A stretch of DNA of 64,000 bases from Rhizophagus clarus (GCA_015698045.1 BLAL01000278.1:310001-374000), one strand, 5' to 3'; counted from the stretch's first letter, positions 1 to 11,451 are shown. The notes: generated from the letters alone by a model not told the origin. Numbers and translations are program-made.

Positions 1-299
1 TTTATATTCATTATCAATTGTTATTTAAAAATAGTTATTGACATTGAATTGACTTTTTATCAAAAGTTTTAATGCAGTTTCAGCTGAATTCAATTTGAAA
101 CCATGGTTCAGCATTTTCAGCTGATGAATTGAGTCTGATTCGGTTTGGGATCATCCTTATGCTTGACTTTAATTAAACTTATTTTAGAGAACTGTAGGGT
201 TAATCAAATTAAATAAATAAATCATCCTTCGTATTAATCTTATTTTCTTGGTTTTGTATTAGAATTTAGAAAAAAATAAAAAAAAATAAAAGGTATACC

Positions 300-555
300 G
301 TGAAAGATACGGCTAGATCATAATGGTAAAGCATGTGTAAAGCATGTTTTTTTTGATGATATGATGAAATGTAACATCGCATTGCATATCATACGATTGA
401 TTATCTGTGTGACATAAATAGTCTATGTGGCTCCGGAAATATGTCCGTAAACTCCCCAAAGTTATTGAGGATATATTTGGATTCAATATCCAAATTGAAA
501 TATTAGTCACGAGAAAATTGTGTTACGCGTATCAATATATTTATACTTACAATTT
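300..555 (+). promoter_or_regulatory. Conserved upstream block of MYND gene 1
   Basis: This block resembles the regions before the other three MYND genes: a TAGATCAYTR-like start, then a stretch around ATGAAATGTAACATYGCAT, a CATACGATTA motif, a CACATAAATA-like motif, and TGTTACRYGTATCAATAT just before the leader. The shared order of motifs suggests that the upstream DNA was copied with each gene. Whether it carries regulatory sites is inferred. Confidence 0.5.
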
Positions 556-602
556 CTACGAAATTTGTCGATAAATATATTTTCGTTTTAAATATTGCGA
601 AA

Positions 603-1718
603 ATGAAATGTAGTGTATGTGAAAATCCTACAACTAAACGTTGTATAAGATGTCATACTACGTATTATTGTGGTTCATCGTGCCAAAAGAAAGACTACTC
701 CAACCATGTACTCGATTGTCCTTCAAAGTATGCGGATATTCTTGTTAAAAATGTTTTTGATAATGTTATTCCTACGAATTGGGCGGTGCGGTATGAATAC
801 GGCTTTCGCAACTGTTTGGATCCTATAGATGAATCAATGCTTTTAGGTTTATATATTGGCCTTATAAAAATTATAGGTTGCAATTCCTCTCGGCTCCATT
901 CATGGTGGAAAAGTGGTAATTTGCCATTTCACATAAAAAATGCCTACGATAAATCTGGATATACTAGTGAATATTATAAGTGGTTCTTAAAAAATGAACA
1001 TGTATTACAGGGTCTACGTAAATACGAGGGCACAAAATCTGATAATGATTTAGTTAATAAGCTTTATGAAATAGCTAAACCATATCTTTCCGAACATGAT
1101 CAAAAGGTTCCCATCGAAACTCTTCCAGAATCAAAGCGTATTGTTTTCATCTTTTATACAACCATGCTCAGTGGACGTATTCCAAGGATTGAAGAATTGA
1201 ATTGGATTGAATTTGGGTTTTGCTCCTGTAAATTTGATGATGATTATTTGGGTGAGATGGAAGAAAGGCGGTTAGGTGATTTATATCGAGAACTTATCAT
1301 TCAAAAGGGCTGTAAGGTCGATGAATTCCATGATGCTTATATATCTGGATCATTATTGGATTTGCTGAAGAAAAAATGTAACAGTAATGATTGTGATTGG
1401 CTATCGGAAAGAAAAATAGAAATTAAAAAACACAATCAACCGGCAAAAAGTGTCTATGACCTCAAACAATATGTACTGGGTGAATCCGTGAGTCTTCAAC
1501 GTTCTGTAACCGAAGATTATGGCTTTAAGAACTGTCGCACAGAAGTTGAGAAAGAAAATCTTAAAAATATATATAGAAAGTTAATCAAAAGTCCAAAATT
1601 TGAACCACGGGATTTATATGAGGCTTGCTTAGAAGGAAAAACATATCATTATGTTAGATCCATTCTTCCTAATGAAACATTGAATGCCAATATTTTTAAA
1701 AATCTGTATATTTTTTAA
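603..1718 (+). CDS. MYND zinc-finger protein, paralog 1
   Basis: Single-exon gene of 371 residues. The first 39 residues form a MYND finger with all ligands present: C3, C6, C14, C17, C23, C27, H35 and C39. MYND fingers bind two zinc ions and usually mediate protein-protein contacts. The rest contains three diverged copies of one module, at about residues 64-107, 201-256 and 304-346. Each has a GF-x-(N/S)-C motif, a Glu-rich stretch, an LY-x2-LI helix and a charged segment ending near a glycine. The ATG at 603 is chosen because the same start context precedes the finger in all four paralogs. The C-terminus differs from the others: it ends in a short LYIF tail instead of the NPYPLKD tail, probably from a small frame change close to the stop. 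No SET domain is visible, so methyltransferase activity is not suggested. The cellular role is unknown. Confidence 0.92.
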   Translation: MKCSVCENPTTKRCIRCHTTYYCGSSCQKKDYSNHVLDCPSKYADILVKNVFDNVIPTNWAVRYEYGFRNCLDPIDESMLLGLYIGLIKIIGCNSSRLHSWWKSGNLPFHIKNAYDKSGYTSEYYKWFLKNEHVLQGLRKYEGTKSDNDLVNKLYEIAKPYLSEHDQKVPIETLPESKRIVFIFYTTMLSGRIPRIEELNWIEFGFCSCKFDDDYLGEMEERRLGDLYRELIIQKGCKVDEFHDAYISGSLLDLLKKKCNSNDCDWLSERKIEIKKHNQPAKSVYDLKQYVLGESVSLQRSVTEDYGFKNCRTEVEKENLKNIYRKLIKSPKFEPRDLYEACLEGKTYHYVRSILPNETLNANIFKNLYIF

Positions 1719-2111
1719 ATAGTTGTTTTTGGTTTATTAGACTTCGAGAGTAATTTTTCTATAAACAATACCGTTTCTTCGTTAGGGCGGAGTTTTTAAG
1801 ATATCTCTCCGAATATCATACATAGCTTTTAGGAATTAAGACTATATATAAATATATATTTTTTTTTTATATATATATTTACCAATCTTTAAATAAATAT
1901 CATGATATTAACGTGTGAACCAAATTTGTCCAAAAATTAAAATTTACATATTATGACACCATAACATGATTTTTGTAGAATAAATTTATTCGTTGCGGGT
2001 GCGATGTTGTCGCCCATATTACATGATTGACTTTTTACATGTGAACCCTAAATTTTGATTGGCTAATCAACGCGGCTAGATCTTCACGGGCGTTTCTATT
2101 TTTCTTTCTAG

Positions 2112-3058
2112 GACTTCCTATACAAGCTTTAAAGGTAAATTATGAATAGAGAAATACTGGAGAAATGTGTATTTATTTAATCTTATATATTTGTCTTAAA
2201 AAAAAAACATTTCTGACTTTCATTTCTTGTTACTTTTTTAGGTACGCCGAGTTCCTTATACAATTAGTGCTTCGATCCGGATGAAATCCGTCATCCGGAT
2301 TGAATAATGATTTAATCAGGATGAAAACTGTTATTTAACGAAAATCCGGATAAAAAAAAATATTTCAAAAATCCAGTCCTGCCATTATATGCGCAACGTC
2401 AACGTCAAGCACTATCAAATAGGCCATAAATTGTTAAAATCTGAGAAAATATCTTAAGTTATCCGAAACCTGGCAATCCGAATGGATCCGTCGAAATCCG
2501 GTTCAAACCGCGGATTTCGTCCGGATTTTCGGTTTAATCCGGATCAATCCGGATCAATCCGTACACGGTTCGAAGTAATATATACAACCCGGACTTTTAA
2601 AGGTAAATTCGGAAGGAAATATGTGTACTTTTTTTTCTTATATATTTGGCTTTAAAGAACCATTTCTAACATTTCTTTTCTTTTTTTTTAAAGGGGCGCA
2701 AATCGGATTTTTAAAGGTAAATATAAAAGGGAAGTAGAATGGTTTTATTTTTTGTTTTTACTTATTTGACTTAAGAAACGTTTTTAACGTATCATTTCTC
2801 ATTTTTTCTAGGTATGGAAAGCTTCTTATACAACCCGGACTTTTAAAGGTTGATATAAAGGGAAGTGGAATATTTTTATTTATTTTTTTACTTATTCGAC
2901 TTAAAGAAACGTCTAAAATTTAAATTTTTTTTTTTTTTTGCAACAAAAGACCAGATTTCAGGAATATTACGAACTTAGCTGATGACATTAAAGATCCCAG
3001 TCCTGCTAACAAGCATTTGAAAGCTTTTAATGAAGATGGTAAAAGTGAAATGAATTGA
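2112..3058 (+). pseudogene. Tandemly duplicated 37-base exon plus a last exon, broken by a MITE
   Basis: Four copies of one small exon with its intron flanks lie in a row: 2112-2134 (decayed), 2242-2602 (interrupted by the MITE at 2265-2577), about 2694-2716 (shortened) and 2812-2848 (37 bases). Each copy ends in a CTTTTAAAG-like sequence before a GTAAAT or GTTGAT donor. The last copy joins in frame to a final exon at 2955-3058, which ends in TGA and is rich in Asp, Lys and Asn. The last copy reads V-W-K-A-S-Y-T-T-R-T-F-K. The 37-base length is not a multiple of three, so the copies cannot all be spliced in series. This is a broken or partial gene; no upstream exons were recognised. The WKASYTTRTF phrase resembles the N-lobe of fungal kinases, but this is only a guess. 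Confidence 0.45.
2265..2577. mobile_element. hAT-like non-autonomous MITE (copy A)
   Basis: It starts TAGTGCTTCGATCCGG and ends with a decayed inverted match, TTCGAAGTA. The interior is full of ATCCGGAT motifs, as in copy B. The flanks are tatacaat (2257-2264) and, three bases after the end, tatacaac (2581-2588), 7 of 8 identical. This fits an 8-bp hAT-type target duplication. The insertion splits one of the tandem 37-base exons. Confidence 0.6.
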
Positions 3059-4117
3059 AGGCGGATTGGGTTTAGGATTAGTGTTAGGATTAGGATTAAT
3101 TGGATTAGAGTTAAGGTTGGGATTGAAGTCGGAATTAGATTTGGATAGATGTAAAAATTCGCCTTTTTTTAAGTTCGAATTTTCAATGTTCACGTGATTA
3201 ATATATGGGCGATATATAATCCCCCCCCCCTCACGACGAATAAATTTTGTCTACATATTTGGTAACACAATATGCATTGAAACTTATGTATTGAATATCA
3301 CATAAATTTTTCATATGAATAAATAAAGGGAATTTTGATTTTTTGTATTTGCAATATCATTTAAAAAGGCAACAATTATACAAATGATATGAATATTCCC
3401 AATTCTCAATGTTATTTGATAACTTTTCTAAAATATCTAACCAGGACAGATATATATGATAAATATTATTTAAAACTTTTGAAATATAATAAGCCTCTAT
3501 ATTCTTAATTTACTGTAATTTCATTGTTTCATTTTAAAAACTATAAAAAAATTCTTTAAAAAATCATGTTGTTTGGCAAATAACTTGAAATAACAAATGA
3601 TTCAAATGACAAATGACTCAATGACAAATGACTTGAGTCATGTTCTGACCTGCTTTATTTTTTCTGAATCACACGGTAAGAATATTGACCAGGAATAATG
3701 AATGACAAATGATTAGCCTAGTAATCATTTGAATGGTTAAATGACTAGTTCATTTCCGAACACTGATTTAGCATATAAAATGTTTTAAATAAATCACTGA
3801 CTTTCATTCTCAAAATTTGGGATCACAGTGTACAATTCTTCATAATTGTCTATGCCTTATTTATTTTAAATATATTTATTAAAAAAGAAAGAATCACTTA
3901 AAATAAAAAATAATATTTATTAGTTGATTGGTTATGAAATAAACAAAAGATTAGTTACACAATGTCATGCAATTATGACAAATACTAAAGGTAGTAAATG
4001 TCATACAGTAATAACGTTTAATCTTCCTTTTTTATCTATGCAATAAAATACTTAAGTGATGTGAATACTGTACATTCTTAACTTTACATTCTCAACTTCC
4101 ACAATAAATTACAAAAT
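3059..4117. other. Gene-free stretch
   Basis: AT-rich DNA with a short run of GGATTA-like repeats (3060-3125), a C10 tract near 3222, and TGACAAATGA-type repeats at 3590-3740. No gene is supported. Confidence 0.6.
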
Positions 4118-5920
4118 ATGCCTATAGACTTTTCAAATTTACTTGAAAATCCTGGTGATTATGATGTAAAAATTATAGTTGGTGAAGGAGAAAATATTAA
4201 GGAATTTAGAGCACATTCGTTAATTTTGTCTTCTAGGTCAACTTATTTTAAAAAAGGATTGTCTGCACAATGGGCAAGGAAAAATGATGATGGAATCATT
4301 ATTTTTAATAAACCTAATATTTCACCTTTAGTATTTGAGATTATTATGAAGTAAGTACATTTATTTCAATATTAATTATTCTTTTTTCTCTAAAAAAAAA
4401 ATAAAAAATAATTATTATTAAAAATTACAACTCATTACAATTATAAAAATAGATATATTTATACAGGATTACTTCATATTGAAAATAATAATGAGATTGG
4501 TATTTTCGATGTTGCTATTGCAGCAGATGAGCTTGAATTACTTGAAGCGTTTCAACAACTTGAAGAAATTTTAACAGAAAATAAATCAGCTTGGCGAACC
4601 AAAGATATTATCAAAGTTTGTCAACTTGATCATTTCACTAATTTATATGATTTTACAATAGAATTAGTTAGTAACAATCCTAAAATGATTTTTGATACAG
4701 AAGAATACTTAAAAATGGAAGAAACTTCTCTCATAAAACTTTTAAAATGTAATGAACTTAAATTGGAGGAGATTAAAATTTGGGAATATTTAATTAAATG
4801 GGGGATCAAAAATACTAATTCTATTTTAGATGATAATATTACTAAATGGACGTCAATAGATTTTATAAATTTAGAACAAACTATTCATAATTGTATTCCT
4901 CACATTCGATTCTTCCAAATGTCACCGAATGATTATACAAAAATTAGAACTCAATTTAAAGATATTTTACCAAATGGTCTTGATGAAGAAGTTCTTCAAT
5001 ACTTTTCAAATCCTGATTTCAAAACTACATTCAATGTTTTACCATCAAGATCTCTGTTTGACTCCAAAATTATTAATTCTAAAGATGCAGCTATAATAGC
5101 AAGTTGGATTGATAAGAAACAAGGAGCATTTTATAATTTTAAAAATATACCTTTTAAACTTAAACTTATTTATCGTGCAAGTCAAGAAGGCTTTGAAATT
5201 AACAAATTTCATGATAAATGTGATAATAAGGGACCAACAGTTGTTGTCATTAAAGTTCGTGGTTCAGGTGAAATAATTGGTGGATATAATCCATTAGAAT
5301 GGCGTAGCTTCAAAATATTGGAAGACGAAAGGAGTCCTTTATTATATCATAATCGTGATTTTTACATTAATCATCAACATGAATCATCGAATAGTTTTAT
5401 ATTTTCATTAGCAAATCAAAAGATTCCCATATTAAGTCGAGTCACATTTAAAAGAGAAGCAATCACTTGGTGTAAAGACAAAGGACCTTGTTTTGGATTC
5501 GAAGATTTGTTTATTTATTCTTTGAATGGTAACACTGCTGGTAAAAGTAAACAATACTCTTATGAAAAGGAAGTTATTAATAAAGAAAATTTTGAAATAG
5601 AAGAATATGAAGTGTTTCAAATTATTGATGATAGACTTAAATCCATCGTTTTTCAATTTATTAATAGAATGTTTCGGTCTATCAAGAGAATGTTTGAGAG
5701 AGTAATCCGATTTATTGAACGGAAGTTTGCTAATTTTCTGTTACCGGTATTATTATTTGTAATGGGAATAACATATTTGATTATATTTGTTGTTCTACAT
5801 AATATAGTATATATGTTTATCATAACTCATCAAGGATATATGTGGTGGTGTATTTTCATTGTTGTTCTTATTGTTTTGTTGTTATTACGATGTTGTTTGG
5901 AATACACTTTGTTGTCCTAG
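4118..5920 (+). CDS. BTB-TLDc protein with a C-terminal membrane hairpin
   Basis: Two exons, 4118-4350 and 4453-5920, joined in phase 2 across a 102-base GTAAGT..AG intron; 566 residues. Residues 1 to about 110 are a BTB domain (DVKIIVGEG, FRAHSLILSSRSTYF, then YIYTGLL after the splice). A BACK-like helical region follows (SLIKLLKCNELKLEEIKIWE). A TLDc domain lies at about 284-469 (SKIINSKDAAIIASWID, GGYNPLEW, CFGFEDLFI). BTB proteins often act as Cullin-3 adaptors, and TLDc domains are linked to oxidative-stress resistance and V-ATPase binding; both are family knowledge. Unusual here: after the TLDc domain come a basic helix and two hydrophobic segments, at about 506-535 and 542-558, so the protein may be tail-anchored. 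The start is the only ATG giving a full BTB domain. Confidence 0.9.
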
Positions 5921-6267
5921 CGTTAGTGGTCAACATAACCCTTGAGTACAAAATAAGCAACATCATAAAATATAGAAACTTCTTAGCAAAATAAAATATA
6001 TTTACATTCTTATTCAGTTACAGTAGCCTAAATAAGTGTGAACTTGAACTATCTTTATAAAATATTTCATACTCTTTACGTCAAGTTTTCTGACCAATGG
6101 AAGTAATCCTATACAATATTTTACTTTCAGGATTCCTACTTTTAACTTTCAATTCTTACTGATTAGAATTCATTATTACTTAACTTTTATTTTTTGTTTG
6201 TTTTCTTTGAGGTTCTTATTATTGAATGGTAGTTTTTTTTTTAGTAATGGTCAAAATTGTTGAAATA

Positions 6268-6402
6268 TCAAATTAAAAAGTTATAAATTTAATGAATTCC
6301 ATGACACTTACTTATCTGGATCAACTGAATATTGAATTTGTTAAGGAAAAATTGTAGTAGCAACTGCGCCAGGTGAATCTGCAGGTCTCCAACTTTGACC
6401 TA
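6268..6402 (+). pseudogene. Relic of a fifth MYND-family gene
   Basis: The stretch around AATGAATTCCATGACACTTA matches the MYND-gene region that encodes DEFHDAYLSGS. It then carries stop codons. A deletion of roughly 90 bases brings in a second match to the GESVSLQ region (GGTGAATCTGCAGGTCTCC). No finger-coding sequence was found upstream. The relic lies between MYND genes 1 and 2 in the same orientation. Confidence 0.6.
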
Positions 6403-7079
6403 TCTCCGATTTTCCCAGGTAAATTATCTAAGGAACAATAATTAGAGTTATTGAAATGGCAACTCGATAGAGAAAATGTCTATAACTAAATGGTTCAAAT
6501 CCTTAATTGATACTAAACTTCAGATAAAGAGAAATACTCCTTATGTAATTACTCAATAAAAGAGAAGTTTGATTCTGGCTCTTCCTTTATCTCAGAACAA
6601 AATTAGGATAGCATGATTAAACAACTCTCTATTTAAGAATTAACAATTTACCTTTTCTAAGTCCTAACGCAAGAAAATTTTCTAGCTAGAACAATTTGAA
6701 AAATTTGGAAAAACGAGTGAACAAAGAATGTCGTATGCATGTAGGGAATGTGTATTGTAGTAATTCATTTTTTTTTTTTTTTTTTTTTCTTTTGTGGATC
6801 ATTAAAACATGTTTTTTTCTCTTTTTATTTTCTTATTTATTAACGTACAGTACAATATATATAATTAATTAATTACGCCCAAATTAAAACGTTAATTGAT
6901 TGTTGAACTAACTACGTCATTTAAATTATTCACTTCGTCTATTACAAAATAGTTAATTTATAGAGCCGATTTTCGTTGAAAGATTTAGTGCAGTTCAGCT
7001 CGATTGAAAATTCGAAATACTATGGCTCTCAACAACTTTTCTTTTGTTTGTTTGTATTAAAAAATAGCATGATTTGTGA

Positions 7080-7295
7080 AAGATTTGGTTAGACCGCTGT
7101 GGATCATAATGGTAAAAGCGTGCTTTTTAAGAAATGTAACATTGCATATCATAAGATTACCGTGCGACAAATTTCACATGAGGCTTTGGCTGAAAATTGT
7201 TACATTTTGACCATTAAACTCGTATATGGCTGTATTTTGGATCATGCCATGAGAACATTTGTGTTACATGTATCAATATATTTATAAAGGCTTTT
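7080..7295 (+). promoter_or_regulatory. Conserved upstream block of MYND gene 2
   Basis: It shares with the gene 4 upstream region a TTTGGTTAGA start, CGTGCGACAAR, a TTACATTTTTGACC-like motif, ATATGGCTGTATTT and a CATGAG motif. The similarity to gene 4 runs almost to the ATG. A short reading frame inside it is incidental. Confidence 0.5.
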
Positions 7296-7353
7296 TTATG
7301 AATATGTTGATAAATATACTTTACTTTTTTCGACCGTCCCAAGTATTGTGAAA

Positions 7354-8475
7354 ATGAAATGTAGTGTATGTGAAAATCCTACAACTAAATGTTGTTCGAG
7401 ATGTCATACTAAGTATTACTGTAGTAAATCGTGTCAAAAGAAAGACTATCCCAATCATGTGCGTGATTGTCCTTCAAAGTCTGCGGACATTCTTGCTAAA
7501 AATGTTTTTGACAATTTGATTCCCACGAACAATGCGGTGCGATATGAATACGGCTTTTGCAACTGTAAGGATGTTGATGAAGAATCAAAACTTTTAGGTT
7601 TATATATTGGCCTTATAAAATATATAGAGATCAGTACTTCTGAGCTCCACTCATGGTGGAAAAGTGGAAATTTGATATTTTACATTAAAAAGGCTTATGA
7701 AAACCGCAATAGCGGTTACTACCAGTGGTTCTTAAAAAATGAACATGTATTACAGGGTCTACGTAAATATGAGGGTGAAAAAACCGATAAATATTTAACG
7801 GATAAGTATCGTGCAATGGTCAAACCCTATCTTTCCGAACATGATCAAACAGTTCCTATCGAATCTCTTCCAGAATCGAAACGTGATGTTTACACTTTTT
7901 ATTTTATGATACTCAAAGGTTATGTTCCAAGTATTGAACAACAAGCTTGGATTGATTTTGGATTTTGTTCTTGCAAATATGTTAATAGCTTTTTTGATGT
8001 GACAGAAGAACCCCGGTTAGGTGATTTATACCGAGAACTTATTATTCAAAAGGGCTGTAAGATCGATGAATTTCATGATGCTTATTTATCTGGATCAATA
8101 TTGGATTTGCTAAAGAGGAAATGTAATAGTAATGATTGCAATTGGCTATCGGAAAGCAAAATAGAAACTAGAGGATACCATCAACCGACAAAAAGTGTCT
8201 ACTACCTCAAGCAATATGTACTGGGTGAATCCGTAAGTCTTCAACCTTCTGTAAATGTAGATTATGGCTTTATGAACTGTCGCACAGAAGATGAGAAAAG
8301 ACATCTTAAAAATATATATGAAAAGCTAATCAAAAATTCACAATTTGACCCACGGGATTTACATGAGGCTTGCATAGCAGGAAAAATATTTAGTTATGTC
8401 GGATCCATTCTTCCTGATGAAGCATTAAAAGGCAAGTTCTTCAAAAATCCGTATCCTCTGAAAGACTTTGATTAA
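7354..8475 (+). CDS. MYND zinc-finger protein, paralog 2
   Basis: Single-exon gene of 373 residues with the same layout as paralog 1: N-terminal MYND finger with all eight ligands, then three GF-x-(N/S)-C modules. The ATG at 7354 is used because it aligns with the starts of the other copies; an in-frame GTG just upstream is not a credible start. The C-terminus is NPYPLKDFD. The 3' flank (8476-8665) resembles that of paralog 4 and the orphan flank near 25800, including the late motif AATAAACAACGCAATA. The frame is intact, with differences spread along its length, so it is likely functional. The module function is unknown. Confidence 0.92.
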   Translation: MKCSVCENPTTKCCSRCHTKYYCSKSCQKKDYPNHVRDCPSKSADILAKNVFDNLIPTNNAVRYEYGFCNCKDVDEESKLLGLYIGLIKYIEISTSELHSWWKSGNLIFYIKKAYENRNSGYYQWFLKNEHVLQGLRKYEGEKTDKYLTDKYRAMVKPYLSEHDQTVPIESLPESKRDVYTFYFMILKGYVPSIEQQAWIDFGFCSCKYVNSFFDVTEEPRLGDLYRELIIQKGCKIDEFHDAYLSGSILDLLKRKCNSNDCNWLSESKIETRGYHQPTKSVYYLKQYVLGESVSLQPSVNVDYGFMNCRTEDEKRHLKNIYEKLIKNSQFDPRDLHEACIAGKIFSYVGSILPDEALKGKFFKNPYPLKDFD

Positions 8476-8665
8476 TCTTTTACTGGAGTTAAATTATTTA
8501 TATATAATTTTGTTACTAGTGTGCTTGCCCTCAATATTATTTATATAATGATTATCCATTTCTAAAAATCATGTATACTTTTTTATATTCTTACCAATCT
8601 TTTAACTTATATATTTAATCTACTGTATATGTTTATTAAATAAACAACGCAATATTTCATTTGTA

Positions 8666-10152
8666 ACTAAACAAAACGGAGTTGATATTCTGTATTCTGA
8701 TAAGAGTAAGGAGCTAAATCTAAGAGGTCGTCCTTTTCTTTTCCTCGCTAGTTCAACCCCTTTACCAACAAACACAATCCTTCTATCTTCTAAAACAAAA
8801 GGATTCCCAAAGGATCATTCTTGGAGACAGTTTATTATCTAAAAATGTCGGGATCGTCTGAATGAATGGCGCGAACTTTATCGAGTTGGTCTAAGAACTT
8901 TCCGATTTTTATTGTTTACGATTTTTCCTCTAAATTCTTTCGGTTTATAAGTTCGTTTGGTTGTTTTAAATAATATTTGCGGAAAGCAAACCTAGTTTTT
9001 TCCGATTGATTAAACAATAAATTTAATACAAGTAAAACAGTGTCTTTAGTTGAAACATTGTCACCAGGTTAGAATGTAAATAAAATTAGACGGACAGAAA
9101 TATATAAAGAAATCAAAGTCTAGACAACTACAAAAGACACTAAAACGGTAGACAAATATCTCACACTCTCACGCTCCCACACGCACGCAAAAAGGACAAA
9201 GGAAGGAAAGGTAAAGGACAAGAGAAAGATAGTGAATCGTGATATGTGTGATTAAAAACCACTAAAAGATTGGTTGATCGCGAAAAGGTAATAATATTTA
9301 CTGATTTCTTTCTTTAGATTAGTTTTCTTTTCTATTGTATTGAATATTTAGTAACTTGTAACCACTAGTACTTTGTACGTTCCTAACATAAAAAATACGT
9401 ACGTATACGTATATATAATGTGCGCTACCTGCCACCCGCTGAACAAAAGAAATTTTTAAACTAACTTTAAAAAATGGTTCTTTTATCATATGAGAAATTA
9501 AAACAATTGAAAATTTTTATTGCATCGTTTGCATTTTAATGATATTCAGTAAATTTAAACCCGGGGACCCGGGTTTTGCTTTTTATCATGTGAATAGTTA
9601 GTCTCGTAGAGTAATCGATTTTTTTTTCGTTCCGAAAATTATTTTAGCCTATCATACATCATACATGTATGGATAGTAACTTTAAAGAGACAAAATAGAT
9701 TTTTTTTGATGACATATCTATTACATATTTTATAAAGAAGCAGTTTGTTAATTTTAGTTTTATTGGTCAGTCTATTAGGATCATGCTGATTTAACAGACT
9801 GAGATATTAAAAGCATGACTGACGCAATAACTATTATGTACAGTTTACCCGTTAAGAAAACGGTATAGATATTTTTGTATGATTTGAATATAATTATCTA
9901 CGATTTTTTTTTTTATCCAATCAAAAGGTACAATTGTCCAAATCTTATTTTTTTTTTTAAATAATAAATTAATTAAAATTACGTGGTTTTAATACCCAGT
10001 ATAATTGATTTTTTTATTATTCAAATCTAAATTATTTTTTGAATTTTGACCGAAAAAAAAAAGTTAAATTACTCCAAATATTAAATCTTCAACGTTACTT
10101 CGAACTTATTCTTCCGATACTTTAACGTTCGTAAAATAACCTAAATTTTTTT

Positions 10153-10184
<32 letters not shown>

Positions 10185-11037
10185 TGTGCGAATGCTTTAG
10201 ATTTTTTTTAAGAAAAAAAAATATGCCATCATCATCAGTATCAAATCAAATCAAAAAGGACTAGTTAATAGTTTGACAAACTATATCAGATAGTTTCGCA
10301 TTATGGGTTTTATAAAAAAAAACAAATTTCTTTAATGAACAAGTTATCAATATTCAGTTATTAATTATTCCTATTTCTAATTTTAAAATATTGCACGATC
10401 AAGCCAATAAAATTACTTGAAATCATGTGATAAAAATGTATTAAAATTTTTTTTGATTGAATTTTGAAAGTGGCCGGGCCGGGCCTTACGCTAAATTATT
10501 TTTTTATCAATATATTATAAATAAAAAACAAATATGAATCCTTTTTGCTGATTAATTAAAATTATCAAAAAATTTTGATCTCAACAAAAGAAAAAACGGA
10601 GTTGATGATACGTTCAAAAAATAAGAATCGACTGCATTTAAAATTTGGCAATAAATTCTGGGTGGTGTTTTATACGACCAAATTCAATAATAATAAAAAA
10701 ACCAGGTTGTGCGGTATGGTTAAGAGAGAAGATTTTATCAAAAGGTATAATTGACTAAAATCTTTTCTTTTCGTCAAAAATCAAATTAAAAATGAATAAG
10801 ATTTATAAATAATATTTATTAAAATTAAAATAATTTATTTCAGTATTAAATTTAGAGCAACTTTTATAAGCACCATTCGTAATAATACAACTAAATTTTG
10901 ATATAAAAGTAAAATAATAATAAGATATATCTATGTATATCGTATCTATTGTCCTCTTAACAAATTTTAACCTATCATATACGAGTTTGTTGTTGAAAAA
11001 TCGATGTATTTTAATAGTCTAAATCGAAATATTCTAT
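8666..11037. other. Gene-free stretch
   Basis: About 2.4 kb of AT-rich sequence with several long A or T runs (for example near 10150-10182). No credible gene, RNA gene or bounded mobile element was seen. Confidence 0.5.
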
Positions 11038-11451
11038 TTAAGAAGTTGGAAGGCAAGTATACTGGGATTTTGTAGCTGTAGCTACGGTTGCGCAAGCTTG
11101 AGAACAGCATTCTCCTGGATTTTCAACATCGCATCGCCCACCAGGAGAAACGCAAGTAGGTGTTACGGCTATTACGCATACGGTCTTTGTAGGAGTACAA
11201 GTGACAGTTGTTCTACGACAATCATCGTCCCTTTTTTTCGGGCCTGCGCCTACTTCACAACTTTTGGTTGCGAGCGTAGGTTGGCAGGATGCACTGGTTA
11301 CTGTGACAGTTACTGTATTAGAGCTAGTTTTGGTTTTAGTCTTGGTACAATGTTGATGTTTATTATTATCATGATCATAAGTAGCATCAACAATTATAGT
11401 CAATGCCAGTAAGCATGAAAGAATAACAATTAGGAATAGATTACGATTCAT
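11038..11451 (-). CDS. Secreted cysteine-rich protein with an ICK-like C-terminus
   Basis: Single-exon gene of 137 residues. Residues 1 to about 23 are a signal peptide (short basic start, Leu/Ile core). The middle is rich in Thr, Lys and Val, with CxP-type repeats. A KKR pair at 72-74 is a possible Kex2 site. The C-terminal third has the spacing C100-x6-C107-x7-CC-x3-C120-x12-C133, the cysteine order of inhibitor-cystine-knot peptides. Such folds occur in secreted defence, adhesion and effector proteins; the role here is not known. A TATATATAAGG motif about 105 bases before the ATG (11553-11563) supports the start and orientation. The opposite-strand frame of similar length has no signal peptide or family match and is an overlap artefact. 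Confidence 0.75.
   Translation of the reverse strand: MNRNLFLIVILSCLLALTIIVDATYDHDNNKHQHCTKTKTKTSSNTVTVTVTSASCQPTLATKSCEVGAGPKKRDDDCRRTTVTCTPTKTVCVIAVTPTCVSPGGRCDVENPGECCSQACATVATATKSQYTCLPTS

Noticed and set aside
3060-3125. Telomere-like TTAGGA repeats
   Set aside because: Irregular and short; a degenerate purine-rich microsatellite is more likely than an interstitial telomere.
3584-3768. Possible further hAT-like element ending CCGAACACTG
   Set aside because: No convincing inverted left end or 8-bp duplication.
8675-8815. Minus-strand open stretch encoding an AT-hook-like KRKGRP
   Set aside because: Short, no start, overlaps the MYND gene 2 downstream region; likely chance.
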